Of a stretch of DNA of 46,577 nucleotides, positions 16,842 to 24,911 are shown piece by piece. Every line of letters starts with the position of its first letter. Positions within the stretch are counted from its first letter, which is position 1. The stretch covers positions 1 to 46,577 of the forward strand of contig JAIYDP010000016.1 of NCBI GenBank assembly GCA_027487435.1. Reading direction: 5' to 3'. Source of the DNA: Verrucomicrobiaceae bacterium (GTDB taxonomy: Bacteria; Verrucomicrobiota; Verrucomicrobiia; Verrucomicrobiales; Akkermansiaceae). A program made the position numbers and the translations under genes. The notes beneath the pieces were generated by a model, which worked only from the letters and a program-made list of their open reading frames with translations, was not told where the DNA came from and ran no database searches.

Positions 16842-19811
16842 CAGAAATGCGAGGAGATCCTTGAGTTCGTCTTCGTTAAGGCGATTGATCAAAGCTGGTG
16901 GCATTGGGGAAATCGGCGAATCGCGAATTTCCTTAACATCACTGCGTGGAATTTCGAATACCTGAGTGAGATCGAAGGCGTTAGCGGCCAAGCGGAGTTT
17001 GCCATCTTTTTCCTCTAAGAATTTTGCTATCGTGGAGGAGCCATCATTTTTGACAATTTCTTGCATGGCATATTGATCAGAAACGACGTTTCCTGGCTCG
17101 ATGATGGCCTCTGCGACATCGCGTAAGGAAAATCGTCCGCCTAGCGAATTCAACTGAGGCCCGGCGCTGCCGCCCTGATTGCCGATGACGTGACAGGCGG
17201 AGCAGAGGCAAGCATCGAGCATGCGGCGGCCGTTTTCTTTATTTCGCCCTGCGAGTTGGCCTTCCCATTTTTCCAAATCCTTGACTGTCCAGTTCCGTCC
17301 TGGGCCCTTAGGCTGTGGGAGGTTTTGGAATTTGTCGGCTTTTTTCATCAAGGATTGATTGGGGAAAATCGCGCGCTCTTCTGCCGTTGCGTTGAGCAGG
17401 CTGTCATCGCGGATTCCTTGGAGATAGCCGATGTAACTTTCGCCGCCGCTGCGTGTGGCGGCTGTGCCAATCCAGCCAAGATAGCGTTCGCGTTGACCTG
17501 GCAGCCATGGGCCACGAACGACGCGCAAGCAATAGGCATACAATGTGTTTTCGACAGGCGGGTAATTGGCTAGCATGCTTGTCACCGCGCTGCCGTAGCG
17601 TGCGTTACGCGATGCGAGCTCCGCCCAATCTGGCACCTTGGCGGTGGTGGTGGAATCCATGAGGTTGAGCGTGCGAGCCACGATCCCGGGCGCTTGAATG
17701 CGTGAGAGTAGCAAGCACAATTCGCGATTCAATGCTGCATCTTTCGCAGGAAATTGGGCATCGACTTTGTTCAAAATCATCTGCCGCTCCTTTTCACTGG
17801 GCTCACCGAGGCGAATGATCGCTAAACCTGCAGCGCGCAACCAATTGAGCTTTTGAGCTTCGTTTAAGGTGGACCAATCGCACTTCTCTAGGGCACCCCA
17901 TGCTTCCGCTTTTTGCGGAGTGGCGTTCAAACGGCTCAACGCCATGGATGCGTGAATCAAGCGCCAAGGATTTTTTTCTGCTGGCAATTTCGCAATCCAT
18001 GTAGCGATGGGTTGTTTTTCCAGAGCAAGACGTGCGCTATAGCGGAATGTGCGATCTGGGGATTCCAGCGTTTCCCAAATCGCGTCGATGTTGGCACCGG
18101 TGGGATCTGAAGTCCATGCTTCCAATTGCCGGCGGCCAGAAGCACTACGGCTGATGGGCTTTGCTGAGACACTCGCCGTGCTTTCCTTGCCGATGTAGCT
18201 CAGACGCCACATTGCCGATTGAGTTTTTCTTCCTCCCGTGAGGAACATCATGGATCCGTCATGGCCGATGATCGCATCGGTGAGCGGCAGTCCAGCCCCT
18301 GCCACGACTTCCTCAAGCTCACCCGTGTAGCCAGAGCCGTCCTCTTTCAAATGAATCGCATACAAGGTGGCAAAGGTCCAATCCAGAGCATAAATCGCGC
18401 GTTGGTATTTTTCTGGAAATTTCGCGCCTTTCCCTGAAAGCAAGCCGGTAGGGCAACCAGGGCCGATGTCCACAACGGAGCCAAGGCTGTCTTCATAATA
18501 GGCAGGCCATTTTCCTGATCCGTTACGCCATCCAAATTCGCTGCCGGCGACGCAATGATTGATGCGAGTAGGGCGATACCATGGAGTGCCAAAATCCCAT
18601 TCCATATCGGCATCGTAGGCAAACAGTTCGCCCTCCAAATTGAAGGCGATGTCAAAGGCATTGCGGAAGCCGATGCTAACCATTTCCCAGTTGCTGCCAT
18701 CGGGGCGAAACCGCGCGATGTAGCCACCGGGTGCCATGCGAGTCGTTGCGTGTCCACGAGGATCTGGCTTACGGGGAACCAATTGATCTTCCTGCCATGT
18801 GGTAGCGGGCATGCTTTTATCGAACTCAATCGGGTTGGTATGATTTCCTGCGATAAAATAAATCCACTCCCCATCAGGAGAAGGAACTAACGAATGAGGG
18901 CCATGTTCGCTTCTTCCATCAGCTTTCTTAAGAAGTTGAGGGGTTCCCCACACTCCTTGATTCAATTCCACCTTATAGACCCCGGGAACACCACCGATGT
19001 TCTCATTGACCACGACATACAAAGCATTCTTGTGCCATAGCAAGCCATGTGCTCCCGCCATTTTTACGCCTGCCAATTCGACTTGGATGGGGGCTTTCTC
19101 ATCGACTTTGACACGGTAAATATCACCATATTGGTCTGCGCAGTAATACGCGCCATCATGACTCGGCGTGATGGCCACCCAGCTGCCCTGAGCGGAGGGA
19201 ACATCGTAGATTTTCTCCAAGGAAAAACCAGGTGCGATCTTGTAGGTTGCTGGCGCAGTTGCGGCAGCCTTCGTGACCTTTCCTGCCTTATGATTGATCA
19301 CCATGCCCCATGGTGCTTGGCCCATGGCAGCAACACTTGCGGCTGCGGGCCATGCTTTCGCATCAAATTCAGGCTTCATCCAGCCTTCGGGTTGGCTCTC
19401 GCTAACACTCCAGTTCTTATCGGTCAGCAGTTTGGCCGCGCGGCCTGATTTCATTGTCATGGTTAGTGCGCCAGCAAATCCGCCTGGGCCATCGACATTC
19501 ACGGCTTCGACGCTGATGACATTCGAGGATCCCAGCTTTAGTTTGCCGGAAATATCAACGATGCCAGCTTTTTGCCAATCCTGTTGCTGATGAATCAATT
19601 GCCCGTTGAGCCAAACTTTGTGAGAGTTATCCGCAGTGCTCGCCCACTCTGCCTTGCTTACATCTGCTGGAACTTCAAACGAGCGCCGAAATGCCACGGT
19701 TTGATTATTTTTTGCGGAGGCATGGCTCCAAATCCAATGGATGTCTTGTCCACGCGCAGCCATGGTGCATGCCAAGACAAGGAGCCAGCTATAAATGTTT
19801 TGAAGTGCCAT
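16827..19811 (-). CDS. Secreted beta-propeller protein with C-terminal Pirellula/Verrucomicrobium-type haem-binding domain
   Basis: This 994-residue protein begins with a signal peptide (MALQNIYSWLLVLACTMAARGQ). An N-terminal galactose-binding-like segment follows (WASTADNSHKVWLNGQ…, ~residues 30-165). Next is a PQQ/NHL-like propeller (FSLEKIYDVPSAQGSW… to ~residue 560; FDIAFNLEGELFAYDAD is a typical strand), then a helical HEAT-like region. The C-terminal cytochrome-c-like domain carries CSACH at 870-874 and GGRFSLRDVAEAIIEPG, the hallmark of the haem-binding domain first described in Pirellula and Verrucomicrobium. It is expected in the periplasm, possibly as a sugar or alcohol dehydrogenase that passes electrons to haem. 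The catalytic substrate is unknown. Its 3' end overlaps the convergent methyltransferase-like gene by 15 bp. Confidence 0.88.
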   Translation of the reverse strand: MALQNIYSWLLVLACTMAARGQDIHWIWSHASAKNNQTVAFRRSFEVPADVSKAEWASTADNSHKVWLNGQLIHQQQDWQKAGIVDISGKLKLGSSNVISVEAVNVDGPGGFAGALTMTMKSGRAAKLLTDKNWSVSESQPEGWMKPEFDAKAWPAAASVAAMGQAPWGMVINHKAGKVTKAAATAPATYKIAPGFSLEKIYDVPSAQGSWVAITPSHDGAYYCADQYGDIYRVKVDEKAPIQVELAGVKMAGAHGLLWHKNALYVVVNENIGGVPGVYKVELNQGVWGTPQLLKKADGRSEHGPHSLVPSPDGEWIYFIAGNHTNPIEFDKSMPATTWQEDQLVPRKPDPRGHATTRMAPGGYIARFRPDGSNWEMVSIGFRNAFDIAFNLEGELFAYDADMEWDFGTPWYRPTRINHCVAGSEFGWRNGSGKWPAYYEDSLGSVVDIGPGCPTGLLSGKGAKFPEKYQRAIYALDWTFATLYAIHLKEDGSGYTGELEEVVAGAGLPLTDAIIGHDGSMMFLTGGRKTQSAMWRLSYIGKESTASVSAKPISRSASGRRQLEAWTSDPTGANIDAIWETLESPDRTFRYSARLALEKQPIATWIAKLPAEKNPWRLIHASMALSRLNATPQKAEAWGALEKCDWSTLNEAQKLNWLRAAGLAIIRLGEPSEKERQMILNKVDAQFPAKDAALNRELCLLLSRIQAPGIVARTLNLMDSTTTAKVPDWAELASRNARYGSAVTSMLANYPPVENTLYAYCLRVVRGPWLPGQRERYLGWIGTAATRSGGESYIGYLQGIRDDSLLNATAEERAIFPNQSLMKKADKFQNLPQPKGPGRNWTVKDLEKWEGQLAGRNKENGRRMLDACLCSACHVIGNQGGSAGPQLNSLGGRFSLRDVAEAIIEPGNVVSDQYAMQEIVKNDGSSTIAKFLEEKDGKLRLAANAFDLTQVFEIPRSDVKEIRDSPISPMPPALINRLNEDELKDLLAFLLGKE

Positions 19812-19983
19812 GGCGCTCCATTACGTCGAAGAAGATTGCGATATTTCATCGAATTTTATTATCGAATGACGCAGTCACGCTGCGGACTTGGCAGATTTTT
19901 CTTGTCGATTCCATAACGTTGCTTTTAGCCTGCATGAGTCTTCTGTGTAAGCGATTCAAAATATTCGATCATCTCCATATCCA

Positions 19984-20883
19984 ATGAAAACCATTCAAAA
20001 CGCTAGCTTTGCCGTTGTTTCCGCTATGTTTCTCACGCTTGTGGGAATTCGTGCGCAAGACAAACCAGCCAACGACGCTCCGCAAGCGGAGGAGTCCAAG
20101 GAAGTCGTAAGTCCGGAGGAGCAAAAGTACATCGACATGCTGAGCAACATCAACTGGGAGAAAAGCTCAGAAGGAAAAGTCGGCACGTATGCCACCATCA
20201 AAATCCCCGAAGAATATCTTTATACCGGCGGACCTGGCACCATCACGTTGCTCGAACACAATGGCAATCTCACAAGTGGGGATGAACTCGGATACATCAC
20301 ACCGAAAGACTTTTCTTGGTTTGCAGTTTTTGAGTTTGAGAATTGTGGCTACGTGAAGGACGATGAAAAGAATGCCCTCGATGCTGATAAAATTATGGAG
20401 CAAATGCAAGAAGGTCAGGAACAAGCCAACAAGCAGTTGAAAAAAATGGGAATGCCAGAGCTACAGTTGCTCGGTTGGCACACACCACCATTCTACAATC
20501 CAGAAACAAAAAATTTGGAGTGGGCCATTCGTTTGCGTGGTGAAGATGGTACGGAATCCATCAATTATAAAACAAAACTGCTGGGTCGCCGGGGCGTTAT
20601 GGATGTTGTCTTGGTCTGCGACGAAAGTCAGATGGCAACGGTGGTTCCAGAATACCAAAAACTCATCGCAGGATATCAATTTGTGAGCGATCAAAGCTAT
20701 GCGGCATTCACCAAAGGTGATAAAATCGCCGAGTATGGTCTGACAGGGCTAATTGTCGGCGGCGGCCTACTCGCCGCGGCCAAATCTGGCTTGTTGGTCA
20801 AGCTGTGGAAGCCCATCGCTGCTGGTGTCGTCATCCTTTTTGCCGCCATCAAGCGCCTGTTAGGCCGCAAGACACAAGCCTAA
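19984..20883 (+). CDS. DUF2167 membrane-anchored protein
   Basis: This 299-residue protein has a signal peptide (…VSAMFLTLVGIRAQ). A conserved DUF2167 core follows (GTITLLEHNGNLTSGDELG, FSWFAVFEFENCGYVKDDE, MGMPELQLLGWHTPPFYN). Near the C-terminus a hydrophobic hairpin (TGLIVGGGLLAAAKSG…, PIAAGVVILFAAIKRLLG) would anchor it. Members of this family are periplasmic-facing, membrane-tethered and of unknown function. Only three bases separate it from the zinc-ribbon membrane gene, implying a two-gene operon. Confidence 0.88.
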   Translation: MKTIQNASFAVVSAMFLTLVGIRAQDKPANDAPQAEESKEVVSPEEQKYIDMLSNINWEKSSEGKVGTYATIKIPEEYLYTGGPGTITLLEHNGNLTSGDELGYITPKDFSWFAVFEFENCGYVKDDEKNALDADKIMEQMQEGQEQANKQLKKMGMPELQLLGWHTPPFYNPETKNLEWAIRLRGEDGTESINYKTKLLGRRGVMDVVLVCDESQMATVVPEYQKLIAGYQFVSDQSYAAFTKGDKIAEYGLTGLIVGGGLLAAAKSGLLVKLWKPIAAGVVILFAAIKRLLGRKTQA

Positions 20884-20886
20884 CAG

Positions 20887-21966
20887 ATGTCTGCCTTTGC
20901 CGAGTTTTGTTGCGTTGCTCTCGCCTTGTTGATTTGGGAATCCTTAATGTGGCTCCCTCTGCGCTCGGTTCCGCTGGTTTTCTCGCGCAAGAAGCATACG
21001 ATTCTCATCAAAATCCGTCGCGTGGACCGATGGTTTGCAACCAAACGGCGCGGCGCTGTGTTTCTTTCTTGGCTGCCGGGCTCTTGTTCAGTTCTGCCCT
21101 GCCAGGCAATTCCGCTGCTGGTCGATTCTCAAAATCGTTGGCTGCTGCATCACGACGACGGTCAATACGCTCGCATCCCCGCTCCGACATGGGAGCAAAT
21201 CCGCTGGCAACATGCCACATTGCAGGTCGGTAGCGAGCGAGTGACTCTCACCAGTGGTCGATGCCTCGAAGCTCTTTGGCGGGGCAAAAACGCAGGTCTT
21301 TCTCCCGCCGACGCGTTGCGAGTCGCATGGCGGGAGTCGCTCTCGATGCCTCGCGCTGCTGCCGATGAAAAAAAATGGCGCGTGCTAGCTTCGCCATTGG
21401 TCTGGATGCAGCCGATCTTGCTGCTGATATTTGTGAGTGGTCTTTTTGGGTATTGGGAGCAACGCGAGCAATTTCCTTTGATGATTTTTTTGGCGAGTGT
21501 GTTTTTGCTCATGATCATGATCGCCACACGCGTGATGTGGTTCGCAAAAAAAATCGATCCATCCTGTCGCGGCGCGATCGTTCAGGATGCTTTGCTCTGT
21601 TGCATCGTGCCATTTCACGCCATGCGCGCCGCGGAAGCTGTAGCACTTCCGTTTATGGGGCGCCTTCACCCTATGGCATTGCTTTTTCGCTATGCGCCCG
21701 ACCATCCTTGGCTCGCGCAACAATTGCGCAGCATTTCTCATCCACGACCTGGGAAAGCAGAAGACGAGATTCTTTTCGAGGCCATGGCACCGCTCTTGCA
21801 GCCTGCGATGCAAAAGCGTGGCTTGCAATGGAGCGACTTTGATCAAGCTCCAGCTGCCCGCGAGCCAGAAGAAGTCAGTTACTGCCCGCGTTGCCATGCA
21901 TTGTACCTCGCCGGCCATACCACTTGCCGAGAATGCAACAACTATTCTTTGCGCCTTCTCCCGTAA
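20887..21966 (+). CDS. Membrane protein with C-terminal zinc ribbon
   Basis: This 359-residue protein of unrecognised family starts three bases after the DUF2167 stop. It has an N-terminal hydrophobic segment (FCCVALALLIWESLMWLPL) and two central ones (residues ~175-220, PILLLIFVSGLFGYW and PLMIFLASVFLLMIMIATRVMWF). The end carries four cysteines at 333, 336, 347 and 350 in a CPRC…CREC zinc-ribbon arrangement. The mixture of a membrane core and a cytoplasmic-type zinc ribbon suggests a regulatory or scaffolding role in partnership with the DUF2167 protein; this is inference from the operon only. Confidence 0.72.
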   Translation: MSAFAEFCCVALALLIWESLMWLPLRSVPLVFSRKKHTILIKIRRVDRWFATKRRGAVFLSWLPGSCSVLPCQAIPLLVDSQNRWLLHHDDGQYARIPAPTWEQIRWQHATLQVGSERVTLTSGRCLEALWRGKNAGLSPADALRVAWRESLSMPRAAADEKKWRVLASPLVWMQPILLLIFVSGLFGYWEQREQFPLMIFLASVFLLMIMIATRVMWFAKKIDPSCRGAIVQDALLCCIVPFHAMRAAEAVALPFMGRLHPMALLFRYAPDHPWLAQQLRSISHPRPGKAEDEILFEAMAPLLQPAMQKRGLQWSDFDQAPAAREPEEVSYCPRCHALYLAGHTTCRECNNYSLRLLP

Positions 21967-22118
21967 GAACTCGCATGGTCTCGATGCAATGTTTTTCATA
22001 CCTCTTTAGTATTCTTTTTCAGCTCAGTCAGCCTTTTTCCCTGATAATATAAAGCATTTTAGACCCTTTCGAACGCTGGTTTGACTTTCGGTGTTGCCTT
22101 CTGCTTGGTTCTTGCCGG

Positions 22119-22874
22119 ATGACTTCAGAGGCCATAGAGAGAATCGACGGAACAAAAAAACGCTTACTCGAAGCGATGGAGAACTTGGTTTTGGAGCGTG
22201 GCTTCGATGCCGTATCAGTGCGAGACATTACCGGAGTAGCGAAAGCGAATGTAGCAGCGGTCAACTACCATTTTGGCAGTCGCGAAGGTCTCGTACAAGC
22301 CCTGGTTGAGCAACGTCTCCGCCCTCTAGTAATGCTACGACAAGAAGAGCTCGCTACGGTGGAAAAAATCACAGACATCGAGCATTTGTTGGGTATATGG
22401 TTGATGCCGATGCTGACAATTCAGCAACAAATGAAAGAAGACGAGATCCGCTATTGCCGGGTCATGGGGCGATGTTTGGAAATGGCGCATGCCTTGCCAT
22501 CGGCCGCCGTTGTTCAAGAAATGCGCAAGGTGGACGACGCTTACCTCGAAAAAATGATGCCCATGCTGCCGTCCGATGATGTGACCACAGTACGATGGAA
22601 ATTCCGCTCCTGTTTAGGCACCTTGACCTATGTTCTGGTGCATGGTCACCAAATGATGCCAGATTTTTCACTACAAGCGCATATCGACTTGCTGAAAACA
22701 ACCGTGTTTTCATCGATGGGGCGAGTCCCTTCCGCGCCGCATATTCCCCTCATCGAAGCACTGCCATCGGTTCCGCTAGTTCCCGTCAGTCCCGAGCCTC
22801 CGCTGATTCCAGAGGAGCAAGAAGCATCGGCTTTGCCAGAAGATGATGGCTACGGTGGGAAATTTCTTTTCTGA
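22119..22874 (+). CDS. TetR/AcrR family transcriptional regulator
   Basis: This 251-residue protein has a TetR DNA-binding domain at residues ~10-60 (GTKKRLLEAMENLVLERGFDA…, recognition helix in VAAVNYHFGSREGLV). The ligand-binding half is helical, with a long Pro/Glu-rich tail (VPVSPEPPLIPEEQEASALPEDD) that is unusual for the family. The HTH with NYHFGSREGLVQAL resembles regulators with CecR-like C-terminal domains. It sits just before the ExbB/ExbD cluster, separated by 141 bp that contain two inverted repeats, and may control that operon or itself. The ligand is unknown. Confidence 0.9.
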   Translation: MTSEAIERIDGTKKRLLEAMENLVLERGFDAVSVRDITGVAKANVAAVNYHFGSREGLVQALVEQRLRPLVMLRQEELATVEKITDIEHLLGIWLMPMLTIQQQMKEDEIRYCRVMGRCLEMAHALPSAAVVQEMRKVDDAYLEKMMPMLPSDDVTTVRWKFRSCLGTLTYVLVHGHQMMPDFSLQAHIDLLKTTVFSSMGRVPSAPHIPLIEALPSVPLVPVSPEPPLIPEEQEASALPEDDGYGGKFLF

Positions 22875-22925
22875 AAAATCATAGCAAAGCGCTGTCAAGT
22901 CAATTAACGCTAAAACATAAAAAAG

Positions 22926-22990
22926 AACGAACAAAAAAAACCAAGATTTCTTTCTTGTCGTTCGTTAAAAAATACGTGAACACTTTCACG
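22926..22990 (+). promoter_or_regulatory. Two inverted repeats between the TetR gene and the exbB-like gene
   Basis: AACGAAC (22926-22932) pairs with GTTCGTT (22960-22966). CGTGAA (22975-22980) pairs with TTCACG (22985-22990) around CACT. The second, compact one has the size expected of a TetR-type operator and lies 26 bp before the exbB-like start. The first could be a weak terminator stem but lacks a U-run. The role is inferred from position. Confidence 0.4.
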
Positions 22991-23015
22991 CACACTTGAA
23001 ATCTAGAAAAATCGT

Positions 23016-23801
23016 ATGATAGAAAAACTCGTCAATCGTCGTAGCAAAATGCTTGCAGCCGTTCTCACATTCACCTTGGCTTCGATGCCAGCATTGATGG
23101 CTGAGGAAACAACCAAGGCAAAGAAAAGCTTCCTTCAAGTTTGGGTCATCGACGGAGGCCCGACCATGCTTTTCATCGGAGCTGCTATTTTGGCCTTCAT
23201 CATCCTGCTGGCTTTCAACTTCATGAACCTCACCAAGGCGAAATACTGCCCGGATGACCTCAAAATGGCGCTCATGGATCACATGGTCAATGTTCGCGTT
23301 CGTTCTGCGATTGAACTTGCTTCATCCCATCCTAGTTACTTGGCTCGTATTGTCGCCTACTCCTTCCCGAACATCGACGCCACTAGCCCCGAAGACCTTG
23401 GTCGCGACAAAGTGGAAGATGCCATGGCAGACTTTGCCAATAACGAAAACCGTAAATCGATGGCATGGATCAACTACATTTCTCTTTGCGCACAGGCATC
23501 GCCGATGCTTGGTCTGCTCGGAACCGTTCTTGGAATGGTGGGCGCCTTTGCAACTCTCGGTGAAACGGGATCTGCTGACCCTGCTCAGCTTGCGGGTGAC
23601 ATTTCCGTAGCTCTGCTCACGACCCTTTGGGGACTGATCAATGCGATTCCTTGCATCGCCATGTTCTTCTTCTTCAAAAATAAACTCGCTGCACTCAACG
23701 CTGATACCATAAGAGCGGTCGAAGAAATGATCAATGCTGCCACTGCTACCGTGAATGCAGACACCATTTATGCTAAGATTCCAGAAGGCATCGCCGTTTA
23801 A
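23016..23801 (+). CDS. MotA/TolQ/ExbB family proton channel protein
   Basis: This 261-residue protein begins with a cleavable-looking leader (MLAAVLTFTLASMPALMAE). A first membrane helix follows (TMLFIGAAILAFIILLAFNF), then a cytoplasmic loop and two helices carrying the family signature (ASPMLGLLGTVLGMVGAF and ISVALLTTLWGLINAIPCIAMFFFF). The threonines in LLGTVLG and LLTTLWG correspond to the pore-lining ones. With ExbD-type partners it forms an inner-membrane motor that uses the proton gradient to energise outer-membrane or envelope processes. It is first in a cluster with two exbD-like genes and two TPR genes. Confidence 0.93.
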   Translation: MIEKLVNRRSKMLAAVLTFTLASMPALMAEETTKAKKSFLQVWVIDGGPTMLFIGAAILAFIILLAFNFMNLTKAKYCPDDLKMALMDHMVNVRVRSAIELASSHPSYLARIVAYSFPNIDATSPEDLGRDKVEDAMADFANNENRKSMAWINYISLCAQASPMLGLLGTVLGMVGAFATLGETGSADPAQLAGDISVALLTTLWGLINAIPCIAMFFFFKNKLAALNADTIRAVEEMINAATATVNADTIYAKIPEGIAV

Positions 23802-23808
23802 TCTATAT

Positions 23809-23848
23809 CTCACGTTGCGGCTCTTGTGGAAAGAGCCGCATTGGTGAG
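23809..23848 (+). promoter_or_regulatory. Strong intercistronic hairpin between exbB-like and first exbD-like gene
   Basis: TGCGGCTCTT (816-825 of this kilobase, i.e. 23816-23825) pairs perfectly with AAGAGCCGCA (23831-23840) over a 5-base loop. An outer CTCAC/GTGAG pair (23809-23813, 23844-23848) extends the stem. It is followed by AAAAA rather than a U-run, so it is not a standard terminator. A stabilising or processing stem that raises exbB-like over exbD-like mRNA is a reasonable inference, since the channel protein is needed in excess. Confidence 0.6.
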
Positions 23849-23873
23849 AAAAATTCCCACAATCTAGTATTAT

Positions 23874-24320
23874 ATGTCATCAAAACTACGGAAAGCAGGA
23901 GCTGGCGACGGCGATGAATGCAACTTGGATATGTCTCCGATGATCGACATGGTGTTCCTCTTGTTGATTTTCTTTGTTGTCAACTCCTCTGCAATTGTTG
24001 TTAGGCAGGACGCGCAAGTTGTTCCTCCTGTCGCCGATAAAGGCAAAAAGCAAGAAGAGATTAATGGGCGGATCGTCATCAACGTCTTTCAAGATGGCAC
24101 CTTTAAGGATGAGATGGGAGAAGCGTTGCTTTCCGACGAAGACATCACTGAACATGTGAAAACCAAAAAGGAAGCCAATGATCTTAAGAGCTATACTTCC
24201 AAACTTCACCTTCGCGGCGATAAAGATGCTGTTTTCAAACATTCCCGTAAGGTCATCGCCGCTTCAGCAAAAGCTGGTGTGATTCAAGTGATGTTCGCCA
24301 CCTACGTAACTGATAAATAA
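23874..24320 (+). CDS. ExbD/TolR family protein (first paralogue)
   Basis: This 148-residue protein has a single N-terminal membrane helix preceded by the family motif LDMSPMIDMVFLLLIFFVV, in which the Asp of MIDM is the conserved proton-relay residue. The rest is a periplasmic domain with the end pattern (VIAASAKAGVIQVMFAT). It forms the motor with the upstream channel protein. It differs clearly from the second paralogue, so the pair may form a hetero-dimer. Confidence 0.92.
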   Translation: MSSKLRKAGAGDGDECNLDMSPMIDMVFLLLIFFVVNSSAIVVRQDAQVVPPVADKGKKQEEINGRIVINVFQDGTFKDEMGEALLSDEDITEHVKTKKEANDLKSYTSKLHLRGDKDAVFKHSRKVIAASAKAGVIQVMFATYVTDK

Positions 24321-24338
24321 TTTTTACCCTACAAAACC

Positions 24339-24803
24339 ATGGCTCGCCATCGCAAACATGATAACGAACCGGAACCAGATCCGACCTTGGATATTTCTTC
24401 TTTGATCGACGTGTGTTTCCTACTGCTGATTTACTTCCTAGTGGCGACCACGCTTCAGAAAAAGGAAGTTGATGTGCCTCTTGCGCTTCCCTCTGCCGCG
24501 CCCAGCGATGCGCAAATGCCGGACATCGATCCGCTATTCATCAAACTGGATGCCAACGGAGCAGTGTTCACCGGTGCTGGTAGCAGCCAAATGATGTTGG
24601 ATACAGACGCATCTGTCAGACAGCTTCCGCAACTCGAGCAACAGTTGAACATCTACGTAGCTGGTGCTAATTCTGGCGGCAAAAAACCTTTGGTGCAACT
24701 TTGGGTCGATGGAGCTGCCAATCAGCAGCGTGTGATGGACGTGTTGAATGCACTGGTTGGTGCAGGCATTAGCTCCGTTACCTTCACTGACCTGGTTGAT
24801 TGA
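24339..24803 (+). CDS. ExbD/TolR family protein (second paralogue)
   Basis: This 154-residue protein has the motif LDISSLIDVCFLLLIYFLVATT with the conserved Asp of LIDV in the membrane helix, then VDVPLALPSAAPSD and a periplasmic domain ending in NALVGAGISSVTFTD. It lies 18 bp after the first paralogue. Two ExbD-type genes per ExbB-type gene are common in PVC bacteria and Bacteroidota envelope motors. Confidence 0.92.
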   Translation: MARHRKHDNEPEPDPTLDISSLIDVCFLLLIYFLVATTLQKKEVDVPLALPSAAPSDAQMPDIDPLFIKLDANGAVFTGAGSSQMMLDTDASVRQLPQLEQQLNIYVAGANSGGKKPLVQLWVDGAANQQRVMDVLNALVGAGISSVTFTDLVD

Positions 24804-24911
24804 TCGACCATTCACGCGATGTGATGGTTTTTTTCAAGGGAAATCTTGCGTTTTCCTGAAACTCGGCATGTTTACTCAATCGAACTACAAACCTTCTACT
24901 CCTGCAATCTT

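Noticed and set aside
22926..22966. Factor-independent terminator after the TetR gene
   Set aside because: The arms are only 7 bp with a 27-base loop, and the right arm is followed by A residues rather than a U-run.
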